A DNA stretch of 64,000 nucleotides. Source: Acidobacteriota bacterium (lineage in GTDB: Bacteria > Zixibacteria > MSB-5A5 > GN15 > FEB-12). The first letter of the stretch is position 1. Every line of letters begins with the position of its first letter. Both the position numbers and the translations under genes were made by a program. The stretch covers positions 112,324 to 176,323 of the forward strand of contig DATKXK010000018.1 of assembly GCA_035529075.1 (NCBI GenBank), written 5' to 3'. The notes below the pieces were generated by a model. The model was not told the origin of the DNA. It did not search any database and was given only the letters and a program-made list of their open reading frames with translations. Positions 28,020-36,761 of this stretch are shown here, one piece after another.

Positions 28020-29240
28020 ATGGCCGGGAATCGGATGGTGGCAGCGCTCGATATCGGCACCAGCAAGGTGCTCGCACTGATCGGCGAGATGGATGACCAG
28101 GGTGGCATGTACATAATCGGTCACGGCCGGGCGCCGTCTGACGGGCTGCGACGCGGTATGGTCGTCGACATGGACAAAACGGTGAAATCAATCCGCAAGG
28201 CCATCGACGACGCCGAGCTTGTCTCGGGGACGGAAATCGATCGCGTCACCGTGGGCATAGCCGGAGAACACGTCAGGTCTATTAACAGCCATGGGGTCGT
28301 GGCCGTCAGCCGCACCGACAACGAAATCACCGCCGCCGACGTCCGGAAAGCTATCGAAGCCTCGCGCGCGGTGGCGATACCGGTGGACCGCGAGATAATC
28401 CACGTCATACCCCAGGGTTATTCGGTGGACGATCAGTCCGGCATCAAGGACCCCGTGGGCATGTCGGGGGTCCGGCTCGAGGTCGAGACGCACATCGTGA
28501 CGGCGTTGGTGACCTCGGCCAGGAATATCTTTCGTGCCCTGGAGCGGTGCCGCCTGGGCGTGGACCACATGGTTCTCGAGTCTCTTGCGTTGTCCCACGT
28601 GCTGCTGGCCGAGGACGACACGGAAGCCGGGTGCCTAGTTGTCGATATCGGCGGGGACATCACCAATGCCTCGGTGTTTTACGACGGAGCCATACGCCAC
28701 ACCGGGGTTATCGGGCTGGGTGGCCGAAACGTCACAAACGACATTGCCATCGGCCTGCGCACGCCGGTGGGACAGGCGGAGCGGTTGAAACTCGGTCACG
28801 GCGCGGCCCTGGCTTCGTCCGTGGACCCGTCAGAGATGATCGAAGTGCCCGGGGTCGCCGGGCGCCCGGCCCGCGAAATCTCACGCCATGTCCTGGCGTC
28901 CATTATCGAACCACGCGTCGAGGAGATATTCTCGCTGGTCAGCAAGGAACTCCGGAAGCTTCACCGGCTCGACACCTTCACCGCCGGTATGCTTCTGACC
29001 GGCGGCGGTTCGCTGCTGCCGGGCACGCTGGAGCTGGCGGAACAGATTTTTGACATGCCCGTGCGGGCGGCTCAACTGCGGGGTATCGAGCATACCCCGG
29101 AGGAACTGGACAGCGCCCCGTTTGCTACCGCGCACGGGCTGCTGGTCTACGGGTTTGCCTACGAACCGGTCGGCGCCAAGACGGGGGCGCTGGGCGGGTT
29201 GTTCAGAAGGATTGAGCAATGGATAACAAAGAAATTGTAG
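28020..29240 (+). CDS. ftsA: Cell-division actin-like protein FtsA
   Basis: FtsA anchors FtsZ to the membrane. The 406-residue protein begins MAGNRMVAALDIGTSKVLALIGE. It has the ATPase-fold phosphate loops (DIGTSK, VVDIGGDITNASVF) and LTGGGSLLPG. Its C-terminus ends in a short amphipathic stretch (GGLFRRIEQWITKKL) that serves as membrane tether. ATG 28020 is preferred over GTG 28005 because GGAAGGTGGAG lies before it and the family begins here. It is one base past the ftsQ stop. Confidence 0.96.
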   Translation: MAGNRMVAALDIGTSKVLALIGEMDDQGGMYIIGHGRAPSDGLRRGMVVDMDKTVKSIRKAIDDAELVSGTEIDRVTVGIAGEHVRSINSHGVVAVSRTDNEITAADVRKAIEASRAVAIPVDREIIHVIPQGYSVDDQSGIKDPVGMSGVRLEVETHIVTALVTSARNIFRALERCRLGVDHMVLESLALSHVLLAEDDTEAGCLVVDIGGDITNASVFYDGAIRHTGVIGLGGRNVTNDIAIGLRTPVGQAERLKLGHGAALASSVDPSEMIEVPGVAGRPAREISRHVLASIIEPRVEEIFSLVSKELRKLHRLDTFTAGMLLTGGGSLLPGTLELAEQIFDMPVRAAQLRGIEHTPEELDSAPFATAHGLLVYGFAYEPVGAKTGALGGLFRRIEQWITKKL

Positions 29241-29272
29241 TCAACACATAGACGTCCAAGGAGGAACTGAGG

Positions 29273-30538
29273 ATGTCAAGCGCGAAGCATCAGTTTGATT
29301 TTGCTTCCGGCTACTCAAACCACGCAAAGATCAAGGTGGTGGGTGTCGGAGGCGGTGGCGGCAACGCCATCAACCGTATGATCGCGGCGGAATTGCAGGG
29401 TGTCGATTTCGTCGCCATCAATACGGATGCCCAGGTGCTCGACCAGAACTGCGCAGAAAAGCGGGTTCAGATCGGCGGGCAGATTACCGGCGGCCTCGGC
29501 GCCGGCGCCAACCCCGAGACCGGTCGCCGCGCCATGGAGGAAAGCCGTGAGGAGGTCAGCGAGATCATGGGCAATCCCAATCTCGTCTTCATCACTGCCG
29601 GCATGGGCGGTGGCACCGGCACCGGCGCCGCGCCGATCGTGGCCGAGATTGCCAAGGAGGCCGGAGCCCTGACGGTGGCAGTTGTGACCAAACCGTTCCG
29701 CTTCGAAGGGCGGAAACGCAAGGAACGCGCCGAGCAGGGACTGGCCGACCTGAAGGCGAAGGTGGACACGCTCATAACGATTCCCAACGAAAGACTGTTG
29801 GAAATCGTGGACAGGAAAACCACCCTCAGCGAGGCCTTTTCCACCGCCGACGAGGTGCTGCACCAGGCCACCAAGGGCATCTCCGATCTGATCACGATAC
29901 CCGGGCTTATCAACTGCGATTTTGCCGACGTGCGGACCGTCATGCTCGAGATGGGCGACGCGCTCATGGGTACCGGCTGTGGCAAAGGGGAAGAAAAGGC
30001 GATCGATGCCGCGCGCGGAGCCATATCGTCACCCCTGCTGGAAAACGTGTCAATCAGCGGGGCGCGAGGGGTGCTGATCAACGTCACCGGCGGAGAGGAT
30101 ATGTCGCTGTTTGACGTCAACACGGCCACCTCGCTCATCTACGACGAAGCCGGTGACGACGCCAACGTCATCTTCGGCGCCGTTATTGACCCCGTCATGA
30201 GCGATCAGATGAGGGTTACGGTAATAGCCACCGGCTTTGGGCATCGCGCCGAAGCGGCAAAGAAGCAGGAGCAGAAGGTCACTTGCGCGCCGCCGGCCCG
30301 TGCCATGTCACTGTTCCCCGAGGACGTGGCGCGAAGGGTCGTGCGGTCGCCGAGTCCCAAGGAGGCATCCCCCGCAGTGGCCCAGGTACAATCCGGTTAC
30401 CTCTCCGCTGAAGACAACGAGCCGGGTCCGGGTAACGGGAACGGTAACGGGAATCAAGTGCGGGCGCGCGTGCCGATCTTCTCCGAGGATGATCGAACCA
30501 TTCCCGCCTACATCAGGCGACTCGATGAAAGTGAATAG
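29273..30538 (+). CDS. ftsZ: Cell-division GTPase FtsZ
   Basis: FtsZ is the tubulin-like GTPase that forms the division ring. The 421-residue protein has [12 protein letters not shown] at the N-terminus, the GTP signature [10 protein letters not shown] near residue 112, and [16 protein letters not shown] Gly/Asn-rich linker of GNGNGN type leads to the C-terminal peptide [20 protein letters not shown], the FtsA-binding tail. AAGGAGGAACTGAGG precedes ATG. A 32-base gap separates it from ftsA, and a terminator follows. Confidence 0.98.
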   Translation: MSSAKHQFDFASGYSNHAKIKVVGVGGGGGNAINRMIAAELQGVDFVAINTDAQVLDQNCAEKRVQIGGQITGGLGAGANPETGRRAMEESREEVSEIMGNPNLVFITAGMGGGTGTGAAPIVAEIAKEAGALTVAVVTKPFRFEGRKRKERAEQGLADLKAKVDTLITIPNERLLEIVDRKTTLSEAFSTADEVLHQATKGISDLITIPGLINCDFADVRTVMLEMGDALMGTGCGKGEEKAIDAARGAISSPLLENVSISGARGVLINVTGGEDMSLFDVNTATSLIYDEAGDDANVIFGAVIDPVMSDQMRVTVIATGFGHRAEAAKKQEQKVTCAPPARAMSLFPEDVARRVVRSPSPKEASPAVAQVQSGYLSAEDNEPGPGNGNGNGNQVRARVPIFSEDDRTIPAYIRRLDESE

Positions 30539-30634
30539 CGTCGTGACAAGATAGAGAACGGGCCGTGAAAACCATAGCGCAGGAGTCGCGATAGAGAAAA
30601 GTTTGCAGTTTCGCGCTACTCTTGGTTCCTCCAC

Positions 30635-30675
30635 AATGCCGCCGGTTAAACTACCCTGCCGGCGGCATTATTTTG
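30635..30675 (+). terminator. Rho-independent terminator after ftsZ
   Basis: An 11-bp perfect stem, AATGCCGCCGG (30635-30645) with CCGGCGGCATT (30659-30669), is followed by a T-rich run. It ends the dcw transcript about 100 bases after ftsZ. Confidence 0.85.
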
Positions 30676-30704
30676 TGCCGGTCATCGGTCCGTCCGCTAT
30701 CGTA

Positions 30705-30720
30705 TGGGGCGGCTGCCCCA
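30705..30720. promoter_or_regulatory. Inverted repeat upstream of the sigma-54 promoter, possible activator site
   Basis: TGGGGC (30705-30710) and GCCCCA (30715-30720) form a perfect 6-bp dyad with a GGCT centre. It is about 80 bases upstream of the -24 box, where enhancer-binding proteins of the NtrC type usually bind. The binding partner is inferred only. Confidence 0.35.
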
Positions 30721-30801
30721 GTATCGGCGGCATTCGCAGATCACGACCCCGTCGCCTGAGTTCAACGTGTTATGCCGCAACGGATTCCAGGACTGCGCGA
30801 A

Positions 30802-30817
30802 CGGCACGCTCTTTGCA
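30802..30817 (+). promoter_or_regulatory. Sigma-54 (-24/-12) promoter for the flagellin gene
   Basis: CGGCACG, four bases, then TTGCA matches the sigma-54 consensus TGGCACG-N4-TTGCW at all positions except the first. The GG and GC dinucleotides are at the required spacing. Transcription would start near 30828, about 38 bases before the flagellin ATG. Flagellin is a classic sigma-54 or sigma-28 target in other bacteria. Confidence 0.85.
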
Positions 30818-30865
30818 GAACAGCACCCTGAGAGCTAAGTTCTATTTTGAACCAGGAACGGTGAC

Positions 30866-31633
30866 ATGGGTATCACGTTACATTCCAATCTTACCAACGG
30901 GCTGAGCCTGTTGAGCCTGACGAGCAACCTGTCGGTGTTGTACAAATCTGCGGAGAGACTGGCTTCCGGATTGCGCATCAACCGGGCTTCGGATGATCCG
31001 GCCGGGCTGGTGATATCCGAACAGTTGCGCTCCCAGATTGCATCGCTGAACAGCGAGATCGACAATATTTCGTCAGTCATCAGCAAGTATCAGACGGTCT
31101 CCTCGACCGTCGGCGAGCTTCGTTCGCAGCTTACCGACCTCCGCGCGCTGGCCGTCGCCGCGGCCAACGAGGGCGGCAACAGCGAAGAGGCCCAGCAGGC
31201 GTACAATACGGCTGCCGGGGCAATCGTGAACACCTTCAACTCGACCGCTCAAAACGCCGAGTTCAACGGTTCGCGAACGCTCGACGGGTCGGAGGGGTCA
31301 CTGGCCGAGGTCTCCGAGTTGACGGATATCGACCTGTCGACACCACAGGCCGCGGCATCGTCGATTCAACAGATCGATGGCGCCAGCGCCGAGCTTGACT
31401 CCGTCCAGACGGAGTTGGGCGCCACCCAGAAGAATGAGCTGGAAAGCCGCCGGGCTTCTCTGCAGGTGACTCGTGAGAACCTGGTGGCGGCGGAATCACA
31501 GGTGCGGGACGCGGATTACGGTATGGAATACGCGAGATTCGTCAGCAGTATGATCCGCACCCAGGTGGCGATGGCGATGGTGGCTCATACCGCCCTTAAC
31601 GGGGCCGGGGTGGTGCGCCTGATGGGCCTGTAG
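30866..31633 (+). CDS. Flagellin (short, D0/D1 only)
   Basis: A 255-residue flagellin, about half the size of the E. coli protein. The N-terminal helix region carries the usual LASGLRINRASDDPAGLVISEQLRSQI pattern. The C-terminal helix has ESRRASLQVTRENLVAAESQVRDADYGMEYA and ends in a hydrophobic stretch. The variable D2/D3 domains are missing, leaving only a short central insert. Flagellins are exported by the flagellar type III apparatus and polymerise into the filament. No other flagellar gene lies in the window, so it is an isolated gene with its own sigma-54 promoter. It is followed by a terminator, so it is transcribed alone. Confidence 0.9.
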   Translation: MGITLHSNLTNGLSLLSLTSNLSVLYKSAERLASGLRINRASDDPAGLVISEQLRSQIASLNSEIDNISSVISKYQTVSSTVGELRSQLTDLRALAVAAANEGGNSEEAQQAYNTAAGAIVNTFNSTAQNAEFNGSRTLDGSEGSLAEVSELTDIDLSTPQAAASSIQQIDGASAELDSVQTELGATQKNELESRRASLQVTRENLVAAESQVRDADYGMEYARFVSSMIRTQVAMAMVAHTALNGAGVVRLMGL

Positions 31634-31675
31634 TGTCGGTCTCCCCCTCATCCATTGGATGGTTATGTTGCGCAT

Positions 31676-31707
31676 GCCGCCGGGATCGGCTCCTCCCGGC
31701 GGCTTTT
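31676..31707 (+). terminator. Rho-independent terminator after the flagellin gene
   Basis: GCCGCCGGGA (31676-31685) pairs perfectly with TCCCGGCGGC (31694-31703) and is followed by TTTT. Confidence 0.85.
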
Positions 31708-31726
31708 CTATGCCCGGAGGCAACTC

Positions 31727-31752
31727 AAAAAAAAACCGCCCCTGGGGGCGGT
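31727..31752 (-). terminator. Rho-independent terminator of rpmB
   Basis: On the minus strand ACCGCCC pairs with GGGCGGT (31752-31735) and is followed by nine T (31735-31727). It lies about 60 bases past the rpmB stop and faces the flagellin terminator. Confidence 0.85.
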
Positions 31753-31809
31753 GAGCCTAGAACCGCCGGACGCGCCCTTTGCCGGGGCGCGCGGCGCGAA
31801 GGCTTTAGT

Positions 31810-32031
31810 TCACGCCGAGGCTGATTTGGGCTTTTTGCGCTGGACGTTCTTGGTGACTTTGCCTGCTTTCAGGCATGACATACATACGGATACTCGCTTC
31901 GGCGTACCGTCGACCACCACCCGGACCCGCTGAAGGTTCGGTATCCAGCGGCGTTTGGTAAGGTTATGCGCGTGAGAGACGCTGTGTCCGGTCATGGGCC
32001 TCTTGCCGCAGATTTCGCATACTTTAGCCAT
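31810..32031 (-). CDS. rpmB: 50S ribosomal protein L28 (zinc-binding form)
   Basis: A 73-residue ribosomal protein beginning MAKVCEICGKRPMTGHSVSHAHN, with the typical RRWIPNLQRVRV core. It has four cysteines as two CxxC pairs (residues 5/8 and VCMSC near the C-terminus), so it is the zinc-ribbon (C+) form. ATG 32031 is the family start; an in-frame extension to 32085 lacks support. It stands alone between flagellin and serS, transcribed opposite to both. Confidence 0.95.
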   Translation of the reverse strand: MAKVCEICGKRPMTGHSVSHAHNLTKRRWIPNLQRVRVVVDGTPKRVSVCMSCLKAGKVTKNVQRKKPKSASA

Positions 32032-32147
32032 AAAACTGTCGACTCCTAAGGTAATGTGGCCATAAAGGTACGCCCTGCGGCTCAAAAGGCAAGCATTTTC
32101 TGGAGATCCGGCCGCGCCGGGGGCAGCCGGACATATGGGCCGTGTGT

Positions 32148-32176
32148 TTGACTGGCGTTTCCGGCTGGCTTATACT
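32148..32176 (+). promoter_or_regulatory. Sigma-70-type promoter for serS and the downstream operon
   Basis: TTGACT (32148-32153), a 17-base spacer, then TATACT (32171-32176). Transcription would start near 32183, about 50 bases before the serS ATG. No leader-peptide or T-box structure is seen in the short leader. Confidence 0.75.
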
Positions 32177-32232
32177 AACTTGGATACCTGTTTTGACCGG
32201 CGCGTATAATCGGCAACTTGGCAGGATACTCT

Positions 32233-33498
32233 ATGCTTGACCTCAGATTCATCCGGGAGCATCCGGACTTGGTAAAGACCGGAGCAGCCCACAAGAACGA
32301 GACGTGCGACATCGACCGGATTCTTGCCCTTGATGAGCACCGTCGGGACATAATACGCTCCGTCGAGCGGCTCAAGGCGGAGCGCAACCGGGCCTCGGCG
32401 GAGATAGGCAAAAAGAAGCAGGCCGGCCAGCCGGCCGACGAGGCGGTTGCGCAGATGCGCGCCGTGGGCGACCGGATAGCTGAACTGGATAAGCAGTTAC
32501 ACCAGATCCAGGCCGACCTTGACACCGCCTTGACGTGGGTACCTAACCTGCCGCACGAATCGGTGCCGATAGGCAGGGACGAGGCCGCCAACGTGGTCGT
32601 CCGCGAGTGGGGGCAGATACGGCAGCCGGAGTTCAAGGTCCTGCCGCACTGGGAGATCGGCGAAAAGCTGGGGATTCTTGATCTGGCCGCGGCCGCCCGG
32701 GTTTCCGGAGCAGGCTTTTACGTGCTTAAGGGATTGGGCGCCGGTCTTCAGCGCGCCCTGGTAAACTACATGCTCGACCGGCACGTCGCCGACGGTTTTA
32801 CGGAAGTTCACATCCCTCACCTGGTGACGGCCGAAACGATGTTCGGCACCGGGCAGCTTCCGAAGCTGGACGACGACATGTACAAGACCGCTGATGAATC
32901 CCTCTACCTGATTCCCACCGCAGAGGTTCCGATCACCAACCTCTTCAGACAGCAGGTCATCGGCCATGAGGACCTGCCGGTATGCATGGTCGGCCATTCC
33001 CCCTGTTACCGGCGTGAGGCCGGGGCGGCAGGAAAGGATACTCGGGGCATGATTCGCGTGCACCAGTTCGACAAGGTGGAGCTGGTGAAGGTGGTTCGCC
33101 CGGAGGACTCGTACGAGGAACTGGAGTCGCTGGTCGCGCAGGCTGAGAAGGTCCTGCAGGGGCTGCAACTGCCGTATCGCGTCTGCATGCTGGCCTCGGG
33201 CGATCTGTCGTTTGCCTCGGCCAAGTGCTACGATCTGGAATTGTGGTCGGAGGGAGTTGAGCGGTACCTGGAGATCTCCTCGGTGTCCAATTTCGAGGAT
33301 TTCCAGGCCCGGCGAATGGCGTGCCGCTTCCGCGACGAGACAGGGAAGCTGCACTATCCTCACACGCTGAACGGCTCCGGGGTGGCCCTGGCCCGCCTGA
33401 TACCGGCTATTCTCGAGAACTACCAGAACCCTGACGGGAGTATCACCATCCCCGAGGTTCTTCGACCCTACATGCATGGAGCTGAGCGGATCACGTAA
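32233..33498 (+). CDS. serS: Seryl-tRNA synthetase
   Basis: SerRS charges tRNA-Ser (and tRNA-Sec where present). The 421-residue protein begins MLDLRFIREHPDLV and has the long N-terminal coiled-coil arm (about residues 30-100). The class II catalytic motifs follow: LIPTAEVPITNLF, CYRREAGAAGKDTRGMIRVHQFDKVEL and LNGSGVALARLIPAILENYQ. ATG 32233 is the family start; TTG 32218 would add five residues. Its stop TAA shares the A of the next gene's ATG, which starts a tightly packed series of genes reaching 43556. Confidence 0.97.
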   Translation: MLDLRFIREHPDLVKTGAAHKNETCDIDRILALDEHRRDIIRSVERLKAERNRASAEIGKKKQAGQPADEAVAQMRAVGDRIAELDKQLHQIQADLDTALTWVPNLPHESVPIGRDEAANVVVREWGQIRQPEFKVLPHWEIGEKLGILDLAAAARVSGAGFYVLKGLGAGLQRALVNYMLDRHVADGFTEVHIPHLVTAETMFGTGQLPKLDDDMYKTADESLYLIPTAEVPITNLFRQQVIGHEDLPVCMVGHSPCYRREAGAAGKDTRGMIRVHQFDKVELVKVVRPEDSYEELESLVAQAEKVLQGLQLPYRVCMLASGDLSFASAKCYDLELWSEGVERYLEISSVSNFEDFQARRMACRFRDETGKLHYPHTLNGSGVALARLIPAILENYQNPDGSITIPEVLRPYMHGAERIT

Positions 33499-34760
33499 TG
33501 GCGGCAAAGCGGAAGATCATAAACCGCACGTCAGACCTGTACATCGGCAAGTCGACCCTGTTCAAGACGTTTCTCCTGGTCGGGGTGGCGGCGGTCTCGG
33601 TGGTGTTCATCTGGTATACGTTCTCCGTTATTGACGTTCTGAAGCAGGATACGCGCCGCCAGGTGGACCTGTACGTCAAGCTCTGGCAGGAGGTCGCCAA
33701 CTCGCCGACCTCCAGCGGGGAATTGCAGGTTATCTTCGACGAGGTCATCCTGAAAGCCAGCTTTCCGATTGTCGTCTGCGACAGTGCGCGTGTGCCGCAC
33801 TCGTGGCGCAACATCCCCGGCGTTCTGCCCGGTGACACTGCCCTTGCGACTCGCCTGAAAATGGAGGAAGTGACACAAAAAATGCGGGCGGATAACGGGG
33901 AATACCCGCTGTATATAACCCCCGAGCACGTCAATTATTTCTACTACGGTGATTCCCGGGTCATCAGCCAGCTCACGCTGATGCCTTTTATCGAAATTGG
34001 TATTGTCCTGGCCTTTCTGGCCGTGGGAATAATTGGCTTCCAGAACATCAGGCGCAGCGAGGAACGGTATATCTGGGTGGGCATGGCCAAGGAGACGGCG
34101 CACCAACTCGGCACCCCCATCTCGTCGCTGCTGGGCTGGCTGGAGGTTATCGGTGTCGAGAATCGTTCCAGGATGGATTCACAGGCCCAGCAGGAGCTTA
34201 TCGCGAGCACGGCGGAGAATATGCAGGTCGACGTAGAGCGACTGCAGCGGGTGGCTAACCGTTTCGGGCTGATCGGATCGATACCGGACCTGGACCCCTG
34301 CGATCTGAACGAACTGGTCCAGGAAGCAGTCTCGTACTACCGTCGGCGTGTGCCATTCAAGGGGAAAGGGATTCAGATTCGGTTTGAGCGAGGAGAATTG
34401 CCGCAGGTGCACGCCAATGCCGAACTGTTCGGCTGGGCGCTTGAAAATCTCATAAAGAACAGTCTGGAAGTTGTGGATTCCATGTCGGGCAGGATCGTGG
34501 TTGCCACCGCGGCCGGCTCCGAAGGCACGGACGTCTGCCTGGAAATAAAGGATAACGGCCCGGGGATAGCGGCACCGGCGGCCCGAAAGATCTTCAGGCC
34601 GGGATTCACCACGAAAAAACGCGGCTGGGGAATGGGCCTTACCCTTGTCAAGCGTATAATAGAAGAGTATCACGGCGGCCACATCGACTTAAAGCGATCA
34701 AAACCCGGCGAGACGGTGTTTGAAATACTACTGCCGGTCAGGAATAACGCAAAAGGATAA
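33498..34760 (+). CDS. Membrane sensor histidine kinase paired with PorX-like regulator
   Basis: A 420-residue kinase. Two transmembrane helices (TFLLVGVAAVSVVFIWYTF near 24-44 and FIEIGIVLAFLAVGIIGF near 165-185) flank an extracytoplasmic sensor of about 120 residues with no known name. The cytoplasmic part has the phospho-acceptor His202 in AKETAHQLGTPISS, then the ATPase boxes N (ENLIKNSLEV), G1 (DNGPGI) and G2 (GWGMGLTLVKRI). The gene directly precedes the PorX-like regulator, so the two probably form a cognate pair, as PorY-PorX do at separate loci in Bacteroidota. The signal is unknown. Confidence 0.87.
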   Translation: MAAKRKIINRTSDLYIGKSTLFKTFLLVGVAAVSVVFIWYTFSVIDVLKQDTRRQVDLYVKLWQEVANSPTSSGELQVIFDEVILKASFPIVVCDSARVPHSWRNIPGVLPGDTALATRLKMEEVTQKMRADNGEYPLYITPEHVNYFYYGDSRVISQLTLMPFIEIGIVLAFLAVGIIGFQNIRRSEERYIWVGMAKETAHQLGTPISSLLGWLEVIGVENRSRMDSQAQQELIASTAENMQVDVERLQRVANRFGLIGSIPDLDPCDLNELVQEAVSYYRRRVPFKGKGIQIRFERGELPQVHANAELFGWALENLIKNSLEVVDSMSGRIVVATAAGSEGTDVCLEIKDNGPGIAAPAARKIFRPGFTTKKRGWGMGLTLVKRIIEEYHGGHIDLKRSKPGETVFEILLPVRNNAKG

Positions 34761-34762
34761 CG

Positions 34763-36322
34763 ATGACGACAGTGTCGGATAAGAAGCGCATTCTGTGGGT
34801 GGATGACGAGATCGACTCGCTCAAGCCTCACATTCTCTTTCTGGAAAACAAGGGCTTCGAGGTGGTACCGGCCATGTCCGGTGATGACGGCATCATGGCT
34901 GTCAGGCAGCAGTTGTTTGACCTGGTTCTGCTCGATGAGGTCATGCCGGGCAAGGACGGTCTGACAACGCTGGAGGAAATGAAGGATATCCGTCCGTACC
35001 TTCCCGTGGTCATGGTCACCAAGTCGGAGGAAGAGAGCCTGATGGAGGAGGCGATCGGCCAGAAGATTGATGACTATCTCGTCAAGCCGGTCAACCCGTC
35101 CCAGATTCTCCTGGTCATAAAGCGGCTGCTGGACGCCAGGAAAATAATCGATTCCTCGTCCATGCGCCGGTATATCACTGAGATCAACCGGTTCAACCAG
35201 CGCCTTTACGGTCACATGGCACCGGAAGACTGGCACGAGGCGGCACGTATCGGGGCCTCGTGGAATCTGCAGCTGGATGAAAGCAACGACGAGGGCCTCC
35301 AGCACACGCACACGGGAACCCAGAAAGAGTGGAACATCGAGTTCACGAAATACGTGCTCAGCAACTACAGGGACTGGCTCGATAGCGAGCAGCGGCCCCT
35401 CCTGTCACCGGACGTCACCACCCGTTTTGTCGTTCCGAGGTTGAAAAAGAACCAGCAGGTGCTCTACATCGTTGTCGACTGTCTTCGTCTGGACCAGTGG
35501 ATGCTTGTCGAGCCGCTCCTGGCCGAGTTCTTCAATATCGAGCGACACTACTATTACTCCATTCTTCCCACCGCGACGCCGTTTGCCCGCAACGCGCTCT
35601 TTGCCGGACTGTTCCCGGATGATATCGCCAGAACGTACCCCGAAAACTACCGGTTACAGGACGAGGGTTCGTTGAACCGGTACGAGGAGAAGTTCCTTCT
35701 CGATAACCTCGCCCGTCACGGTGTTCGCCCGGAACGGCAGGTCCGGTATACCAAGATCTTCAGCAACAGCGAGGGGGAGGAACTGGCCAGGCGCATCTCC
35801 GATTACTTCGAGTGCTCGCTGGCCACCATCGTGTTCAACTTCCTTGACATTCTTGCGCACGGTCGTTCGAACAACGTCATTCTCAAGGAGATCGCGGGTA
35901 CGGACGCTGCGTTCCGTTCTTTGATGAAAAGCTGGTTCGTACACTCGCCGTTGTTTGCAATCCTCAAGGCTTTTGCCTCGCGCGATTTTACCGTCGTCCT
36001 GACCTCGGACCACGGCTCGGTCCTGTGCAAGCGAGGCACCATGGCCCACGGGCGGCGTTCAACCTCGACCAACCTGCGCTACAAGTACGGTGACAACCTG
36101 AATTCCGACCCGAAAGAGTCGTTGATCATCAAGAAACCGGCTGAATGGCGGTTGCCGCTGTTCACTCTGGCCACCACCTACATCATCGCCAAGGAAGATT
36201 TCTACTTCGTATACCCCAACAACTACAATGAGATGGTGCGTCTGTTTCAGAACTCCTTCCAGCACGGCGGCATTTCGCTCGATGAGATGGTCGTGCCGCT
36301 GGCCGTTTTGACCCCGAGGTAG
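34763..36322 (+). CDS. porX: PorX-like response regulator with PglZ (alkaline-phosphatase-fold) domain
   Basis: A 519-residue fusion of an N-terminal receiver domain and a PglZ-type domain. The receiver has WVDDE near residue 12, phospho-acceptor Asp58 in LLDEVMPGKDG, the Thr/Lys of VTKSEEE and the K-P of YLVKPVN. From about residue 200 the PglZ part shows VVDCLRLDQW, the ILPTATPFARNALFAG stretch and LTSDHGSVLCKRG, which hold the metal site. PorX in Porphyromonas and Flavobacterium has this same layout, hydrolyses nucleotide signals and controls type IX secretion. Here it follows a histidine kinase, and secretion-tailed proteins are encoded at 3255 and 11592. The role is by family; a BREX PglZ is excluded by the receiver and context. 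Confidence 0.85.
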   Translation: MTTVSDKKRILWVDDEIDSLKPHILFLENKGFEVVPAMSGDDGIMAVRQQLFDLVLLDEVMPGKDGLTTLEEMKDIRPYLPVVMVTKSEEESLMEEAIGQKIDDYLVKPVNPSQILLVIKRLLDARKIIDSSSMRRYITEINRFNQRLYGHMAPEDWHEAARIGASWNLQLDESNDEGLQHTHTGTQKEWNIEFTKYVLSNYRDWLDSEQRPLLSPDVTTRFVVPRLKKNQQVLYIVVDCLRLDQWMLVEPLLAEFFNIERHYYYSILPTATPFARNALFAGLFPDDIARTYPENYRLQDEGSLNRYEEKFLLDNLARHGVRPERQVRYTKIFSNSEGEELARRISDYFECSLATIVFNFLDILAHGRSNNVILKEIAGTDAAFRSLMKSWFVHSPLFAILKAFASRDFTVVLTSDHGSVLCKRGTMAHGRRSTSTNLRYKYGDNLNSDPKESLIIKKPAEWRLPLFTLATTYIIAKEDFYFVYPNNYNEMVRLFQNSFQHGGISLDEMVVPLAVLTPR

Positions 36323-36329
36323 AGTTCCG

Positions 36330-36761
36330 GTGAGGGCTCTTCAGATCGTTTCGCATTCGGAGGAGCAGACGCTCGGCCTTGCCGCCAGGCTGGCCCCATC
36401 CTTCGGGTCCGGGGATGTCGTCGTGCTTACCGGCGAGCTCGGGGCCGGCAAAACCGCTTTTGTCAGGGGACTGGCGGCCGCCCGCGGTATCAGTGAAGAC
36501 CTCGTGAGTTCGCCGTCGTTTACATTCATTAACGAGTATCCGGCCGAGGTGCCACTGTACCACTTCGACTTCTACCGTCTGTCGGACCCGTCGGAACTGC
36601 GTGAAATCGGCTGGGACGACTACCTTTCGCGAGACGGTCTGATCGTCGTCGAATGGGGAGAGCGAGCCGGTGACCACCTGCCCGACCGCTACTATCTGGT
36701 CACTTTTGCCATCCTCAGTGTCAACGAGCGGCAGATAGACCTGTCACTGGTGCAAAGATGA
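36330..36761 (+). CDS. tsaE: tRNA threonylcarbamoyladenosine biosynthesis ATPase TsaE
   Basis: A 143-residue P-loop protein. The Walker A GELGAGKTAF lies near residue 35, followed by SPSFTFINEY, HFDFYRL and VVEWGERA, the family signatures. TsaE resets the TsaBD complex during synthesis of t6A37 on ANN-decoding tRNAs. GTG start, 7 bases after porX and overlapping tsaB by 4. Confidence 0.95.
   Translation: MRALQIVSHSEEQTLGLAARLAPSFGSGDVVVLTGELGAGKTAFVRGLAAARGISEDLVSSPSFTFINEYPAEVPLYHFDFYRLSDPSELREIGWDDYLSRDGLIVVEWGERAGDHLPDRYYLVTFAILSVNERQIDLSLVQR

Larger units (their letters stand above)
30539..30801. other. Intergenic region between ftsZ and the flagellin promoter
   Basis: No gene is seen. 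It holds the ftsZ terminator (30635-30675) and a perfect inverted repeat (30705-30720); both are listed separately. The remainder shows no recognisable element. Confidence 0.6.

Noticed and set aside
32177..32232. T-box leader upstream of serS
   Set aside because: The leader is only about 50 bases and lacks the T-box sequence and an antiterminator.
34763..36322. PglZ domain suggesting a BREX phage-defence system
   Set aside because: The N-terminal receiver domain, the preceding histidine kinase and the housekeeping genes that follow fit PorX. No brx or pgl genes are near.
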